From NCBI GenBank assembly GCA_014825775.1, contig MVAQ01000041.1:1-64000 (forward strand): a stretch of DNA of 64,000 nucleotides, in the 5' to 3' direction. The position numbers and the translations under genes are program-made. The DNA is from Krasilnikovozyma curviuscula. Its lineage: Eukaryota > Basidiomycota > Tremellomycetes > Cystofilobasidiales > Mrakiaceae. Shown here one piece after another: positions 59,419 through 64,000 of this stretch (position 1 is its first letter; each line of letters opens with the position of its first letter). Below the pieces are notes generated by a model that was not told where the DNA came from, did no database searches, and worked only from the letters and a program-made list of their open reading frames with translations.

Positions 59419-62359
59419 TCATACAGTGAACGACAGATCCATACTTTCTGCATCCTCTGTCTGATCCAAACTCATGGACACTGCTGCTGCAGTTGTCGGG
59501 ATCCCCGTCGTTCGACTAATCGTCTTGAATGGATCGAAAGAACTCGACGTCATTGAGTCAGGAAGCCCCTTTATTCCAAGTGGACCTCGATCCACAACGG
59601 TATCAAGAGCAAAGCCTAGAAGCTGTGTTACCAACGGAGATTGCGGGTTGATCGACAACGCCTAAAGTACGACCACATAAAAAGCATGAGTTCATGAACC
59701 AGTCTTGTACTGTACGACGAAGCAATAATAACAAACCTCGTGGTAGTATTCAATGGCATCGTAGCAGTTGCCCTGTTGCTGAGCAACCATACCTAACCCA
59801 GTGTAAGCGAAAGCGCACATTGGATCAAGTTCCAAAGCGTTCTTATAGCTGGCGACGGCATCTTCCAGGCGACTACGTAAGGTACAAGCGAACTATATTA
59901 GTAATCAACGTTTACAACAGATAGCACAGATTGCTTACCCAAGCTTTCGGAGGGACTGTCCTAGGTTCAGATGTGATGGTGCCCAAGTTGACGGCAGACC
60001 CTGTACGCTGTGAGCATGTTCCAGTGCCTTCGAGAAACATTCTATCGCCTTTTGGTAGCTGGGAACGAATGGAATGATCTTGTAAGCTCTTAAACTTCGG
60101 TTTTGGAGGGCCATCATCGACTCACTCCTGGTTTTCATAGGCGACAGCTCCCAGCTCGTTCCATAGCAATGGATCACTGTCACACATATCTAAAGAAGCT
60201 TGCAGATGTTCACCTGCTACTGGGGAATTGTTCAACTGGAGATGCTCCATTCCAATGAACATCAAAGGCATGTGGGATCTGCACCAGAAGAAGAATAAGT
60301 CAGGCTTCAATCACAGGCTTGGTGCTCGATCAGCCTTGAATATTTTCTGAGACTCACCCTTGGAAGTATCTTACAGCCGTACTGTATGCAGTAATAGCTT
60401 GATCATGTTCCCCTTCCATAGCAAATGAATGAGCAAACGCGATCCAACTTGGCCCAAAGCGGGGATCCATCAAACTGCACTTTCCGAAGTACCTCCTTGA
60501 GTCCGAGTACCTTCTCCCAGTAAAGTACCAGAGCCCAACTGCATACCAAGAGATGGGTGAGTCAGGCGACGTATCTGCAAGCGAGTGTGCCAGAAGGAAA
60601 AGGGAGGAGTTGAGGTGTGGAAGGTGGTGCATGCAAGCTAAATGGAGTGGAAGTGTTGCTGGGTGACCTGGTATCTTCTTTAGTATTCTGTTGGTGTATT
60701 TGTGCAAGTCAGTTGTCCGGAAGGCATGCCAAAAGATTAGGGACCAAGTATAGTCACCTGGAAGTAAGAGCATAACAATCCTCCCATTTGTATTGAGAAT
60801 ACAGCGAGTCTGCCACCCCATACAACACATCGGGGTTATCTCCAAGTGCATACTCCAGCTCCAGCCTTTTCCTTGCGTTCGTAAGTTCCTTGTGGTGCTT
60901 GAACTATGCGGAATGATTGCTTGGTGAGTCTCGTCGACAAAGTTGAGTTCAGTCACTCTTACCTTCTTTAACCGCATCATGTATATCAGCTTGACAAACT
61001 CAGCATCTTCAGCAGTGTGCAGTTGCTCTTTATAGCACAGTGCATTAGTGATGAACTCCCATTCTTCTTCAACCGTCATCATTTCACCGCCGACCAGCTC
61101 CAGGAATGAATCGTAACATTTGACATCGAGAGAAAGCGCTTCGAGGAAGGATTCTTTGGCTTTTGATGTTGAAGATAGTCGGAGATGTATCAACCCCCTC
61201 AGATGACACATAGATGCTTCCAGCTGGCGAAAGAAGTGTAATAGTGAGATCAAGACACAGTGAAAGTATTATGAGAGGGGGGCGGTCTTCGCTCACCTTG
61301 ATTCCACCGTCCTGGTTTCGAACTGTAGAACCGCTCCGAGTTGTCCCTTTGAACGGATTAGACTCTCCAAGCATCTCCAGCGCATCCGTATACTGACCAA
61401 GCTTGACGTAGCATTGAGCGACGAGGTATCGGCATGCGACACTGAGATCTACCAGCTTCTTCCCGCTTCCTTCCTCAATATCTTCTTGGCCGGCTGGACC
61501 TGATGGAAACATGTCCTCAATCGTAACTTCGTCATCTCTGTCGTCCATTCCTCTCACAGCCCTCGCTTTCCCTTTCCCTTTTGCTGATGATGAGGAAGAT
61601 GGTTGGTGAGAAAGAGGCAGAGGCGAAGTCAGAATGGCGATGGCTCGTGTATATGACTGAGTCAGGAAGTGGATTTGGGATAGCCAGAAAGCATCATTTG
61701 GGTCTCCTAATGAGTGAGCAGGCAAACAAGCCGGTCAGTCTCCCTTCAACAAGAAAATAAAGAGTTCTTGACCTCCTCATTGAACAAACTCACCTGTCCA
61801 CCACAGCACTTTTTCTCCCCAGAACTCTGCAGTCGAATAGAGATGCTGCATCATAGCGTCATGTCTCCATAACCTCATCCTTTCTACCCTTCCGTACACC
61901 TCATCTTGTTCACCTTCCATTTCGTCGCCTGATGAGAACATGTCGGTATCATCATTCGTATCAGTTTGATGTCTGAGTCTAGATGGCTTGACCACGATCG
62001 AGGTGTTTGAGTGTGAGAGACGAGAGGGCTTCTTGGTCAAGTGGCGCGGCATTCGAGGAGACGATGGCAGCAGGGACGAGTTGTTGGCTCCTCCAATTCC
62101 ACTCGTATCTGATAATTGAAAAAGATAGTTTAGTTTTTACTTATTTAGGGAAGGATGTAAGGCTGTCTATCTTACCTTCATCGTCACCGTTGTCCATTCC
62201 CATCCCCAATCCGAGTCCCAAGCTCTCCATCAGACCCTCTGGCCCCCTACTGAAGCTGGAACTGAGCCTCTGGTGATAGGAGCTCCTCCCAGCATTGTTC
62301 AGATTTAGTTGAGGTATAGGCGGTAGGTAAAAGGTATTGGGAGGAGGAGGGGTGGCCAT
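59419..62359 (-). CDS. CDC16: Anaphase-promoting complex subunit Cdc16/Apc6
   Basis: TPR scaffold subunit of the APC/C ubiquitin ligase that drives exit from mitosis. The ATG at 62357-62359 gives MATPPPPNTFYLPPIPQLNLNN and a low-complexity N-terminus. TPR helices follow: VERMRLWRHDAMMQHLYSTAEFWGEKVLWWT, GDPNDAFWLSQIHFLTQSYTRAIAIL, LVDLSVACRYLVAQCYVKLGQYTDALEML, ASMCHLRGLIHLRLSSTSKAKESFLEALSLD, CYDSFLELV, NPDVLYGVADSLYSQYKWEDCY, ILKKIPGHPATLPLHLACMH, SPISWYAVGLWYFTGRRYSDSRRYFGKCSLMDPRFGPSWIAFAHSFA, GEHDQAITAYSTA, PLLWNELGAVAYENQEYQKAIECFSKAL, and HLNLGQSLRKLGRLEDAVASYKNALELDP. The stop is at 59419. SWYAVGLWYF and FGPSWIAFAHSFA are Cdc16 signatures. About 800 residues. Confidence 0.93.
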
Positions 62360-62686
62360 CGAAAGAGGATGGGCTGGCGCCTGTATCACGAAAAGGGTCG
62401 AGAGAGAGTGTCTGTAAGCTAGGAGAGAGATCCTATGTGGCACTCTTAGACTGTTGCTTACGTTTCAGCCACCTGTTGGCCTGAGAGAGAATTCCCGAAA
62501 GCTGGAAATGGTGTTAAGGGTTGCAAAAAACAAAGACTTCGCGCCTGACACCTGGAAATCAAAAAGCTCTAGAGATTGCCCCATCTTTTTCTGAAGACAG
62601 GACTTAACGTTTCTTAGTCCTTACATGGCTCTGCGCACTTTTCTATCACCTAGAAAAATGCATATTGAACTTTTTGCGCTAACCAG
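62360..62686. promoter_or_regulatory. Divergent promoter of CDC16 and RSE1
   Basis: A 327-base gap between two head-to-head housekeeping genes. No TATA box or specific site was identified. Confidence 0.4.
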
Positions 62687-64000
62687 ATGCCTGCGCTGAG
62701 TGCTTACGGTGAGTAACCTCGAACAACCATCAACTTAACTTGCATCCTGCTGAATTGCTGTTAGGAATGGCTACAGGTACGGTCTGATAGTTATTTGCAC
62801 TGCTTCTAGGTGAGAATGCTGACTGACTCTCCACCATCTCCTGCCACCTTTTTACAACACTTCCTCCTTCTGCTTTCGACCCCTCCACACGCTCAGGTCC
62901 ACTTCGAGGTCCTCATTTCTACAACCTGACGGTATCACCGGCCAGTGTAATTAGTCACTGTGTAGCTGGTTCGTTCTCTGGCACTCCGAAGAGTCAGGAA
63001 ATCGTCGTTGCGAGAGGGACTCGTTTGGAGGTTCTGAAGGTCGATTCAGCGACTGGAAGGGTGGAAACTTTGCTGGAGAATGAAGTATTTGGTACTGTGA
63101 GGAGTCTGGACGGATTCAGGCTGACAGGAGGTAACAAAGGTACGTCCATTCTACTTCTGCTAGAATTTCGTTTAGCGTTGTCCTGGATGAGAGGACTGGC
63201 AATAGTCTGAATGAACTACCTTCGTACCGACTCTTTCTTTAATTCTAACTTTAGACTACATCATTGTTGGCTCTGACTCGGGCCGAATAGTCATCCTGGA
63301 ATACGTTTCTCTCCCCCGACCTCACTTCAAAAAACTCCACCAGGAAACCTATGGCAAATCAGGATCTCGACGAATAGTGCCAGGCCAATTCCTCGCTGTG
63401 GATCCAAGAGGTAGAGCTGTCATGATTGCAGCTGTAGAAAAAGCCAAGCTGGTGTATATCCTCAACAGAGACTCTGCAGCAAATCTTACGATTTCAAGTC
63501 CCCTTGAAGCTCACAAACAGGGTGCTATCATTTCTGGTATTGTCGGTGTTGATGTTGGATTCGAAAACCCTGTGTTTGCTGCGCTAGAGACGAGTTATGA
63601 GGAGTCTGATATGGATGAGACGGGGGAGGCGTTCGATAATGCTGAAAAGGTGAGCCACTTCTCAACGATGAGGTTCCGGCCCAGAGACTTTGACACTAAC
63701 CGAACTGCACTTGCTTCTTTATTTTGTTTTAGATGCTCACTTTCTACGAACTCGACTTGGGTCTCAATCATGTCATCCGTCGATCCAGCACGCCAGTTTC
63801 CTCAAGGGCCAACTTACTGATACAGGTCCCTGGAGGCCAGAATGCGAATACGGAAAAGTGGGATGGGCCAGGTGGTGTGCTTGTGTGTTCTGAAGATGAA
63901 ATTTGTTGGAAGGGTATCGATGGTGAAGGTGGTGACCGTGTCCCAATTCCGAAAAGGCGAAACCCTATGGATGCGGACGTTGGGGAGAGAGGTATCATCA
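62687..64000 (+). CDS. RSE1: Splicing factor 3b subunit 3 (Rse1/SF3B3), partial at right edge
   Basis: Beta-propeller scaffold of SF3b in the U2 snRNP that helps hold the branch site. The ATG at 62687 gives MPALSAY; a 12-base microexon at 62765-62776 contributes the next four residues (GMAT). Then [19 protein letters not shown] follows. The protein matches SF3B3 closely: [129 protein letters not shown], and [19 protein letters not shown]. It then runs to [27 protein letters not shown] and leaves the window at 64000. Only about 350 of some 1,200 residues are visible. Identity is secure. Confidence 0.95.

Noticed and set aside
1..64000. Transposons, LTRs, CRISPR arrays, rRNA
   Set aside because: No reverse transcriptase, integrase or transposase motif, no long terminal or inverted repeats, no regularly spaced repeats and no rRNA-like stretch were seen by eye.

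Overview
The window is nuclear DNA of a basidiomycete fungus, most likely a tremellomycete close to Cryptococcus or Kwoniella. Genes lie close together on both strands. Nearly every gene is cut by many short introns of about 45-100 nt with GTNNGN donors and YAG acceptors, including microexons of 12-15 nt. Products best match fungal families. No rRNA, tRNA, transposon, LTR or bacterial-type operon was recognised. Gene models were spliced by eye: frames and family motifs support them well, but some first and last exons remain uncertain.

Layout, left to right. 0.4-1.5 kb: a GPI-anchored Kre9/KNH-type wall protein (+). 2.4-5.5 kb: glycogenin with a long low-complexity tail (+). 5.7-11.2 kb: Raptor/Kog1 of TORC1 (-). 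11.8-14.2 kb: COP9 signalosome subunit 2 (+). 14.5-19.8 kb: a Cdc7/Cdc15-type septation kinase (-). 20.1-21.5 kb: a secreted ThuA-domain protein (+). 21.7-24.3 kb: a Sld7-like protein (+). 24.5-26.4 kb: an SRF1-like membrane protein (+). 26.7-27.8 kb: a voltage-sensor-only membrane protein (-).

From 28 to 44.6 kb the content becomes more accessory and metabolic: urea permease Dur3 (-), a TKL-like kinase (+), a UstS-like glutathione transferase (-), an allantoate-family MFS permease (-), a divergently transcribed nitrilase/Nit1-like amidase (+), a Zn2Cys6 regulator (-) and an NmrA/isoflavone-reductase-like protein (+). This looks like a loose nitrogen or glutathione scavenging neighbourhood; co-regulation is inference only.

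From 44.8 kb to the end the genes are again mostly housekeeping: syntaxin-5/Sed5 (-), an alpha/beta-hydrolase lipase with a long disordered N-terminus (+), a tocopherol-cyclase-like protein (+), eIF1A built from tiny exons (-), the phospholipase Nte1 (-), APC/C subunit Cdc16/Apc6 (-), and the start of the spliceosomal SF3b subunit Rse1 (+), which runs off the right edge. Divergent pairs sharing short promoters are Raptor/CSN2, Cdc7/ThuA, MFS/nitrilase, Zn2Cys6/NmrA, Sed5/lipase and Cdc16/Rse1.
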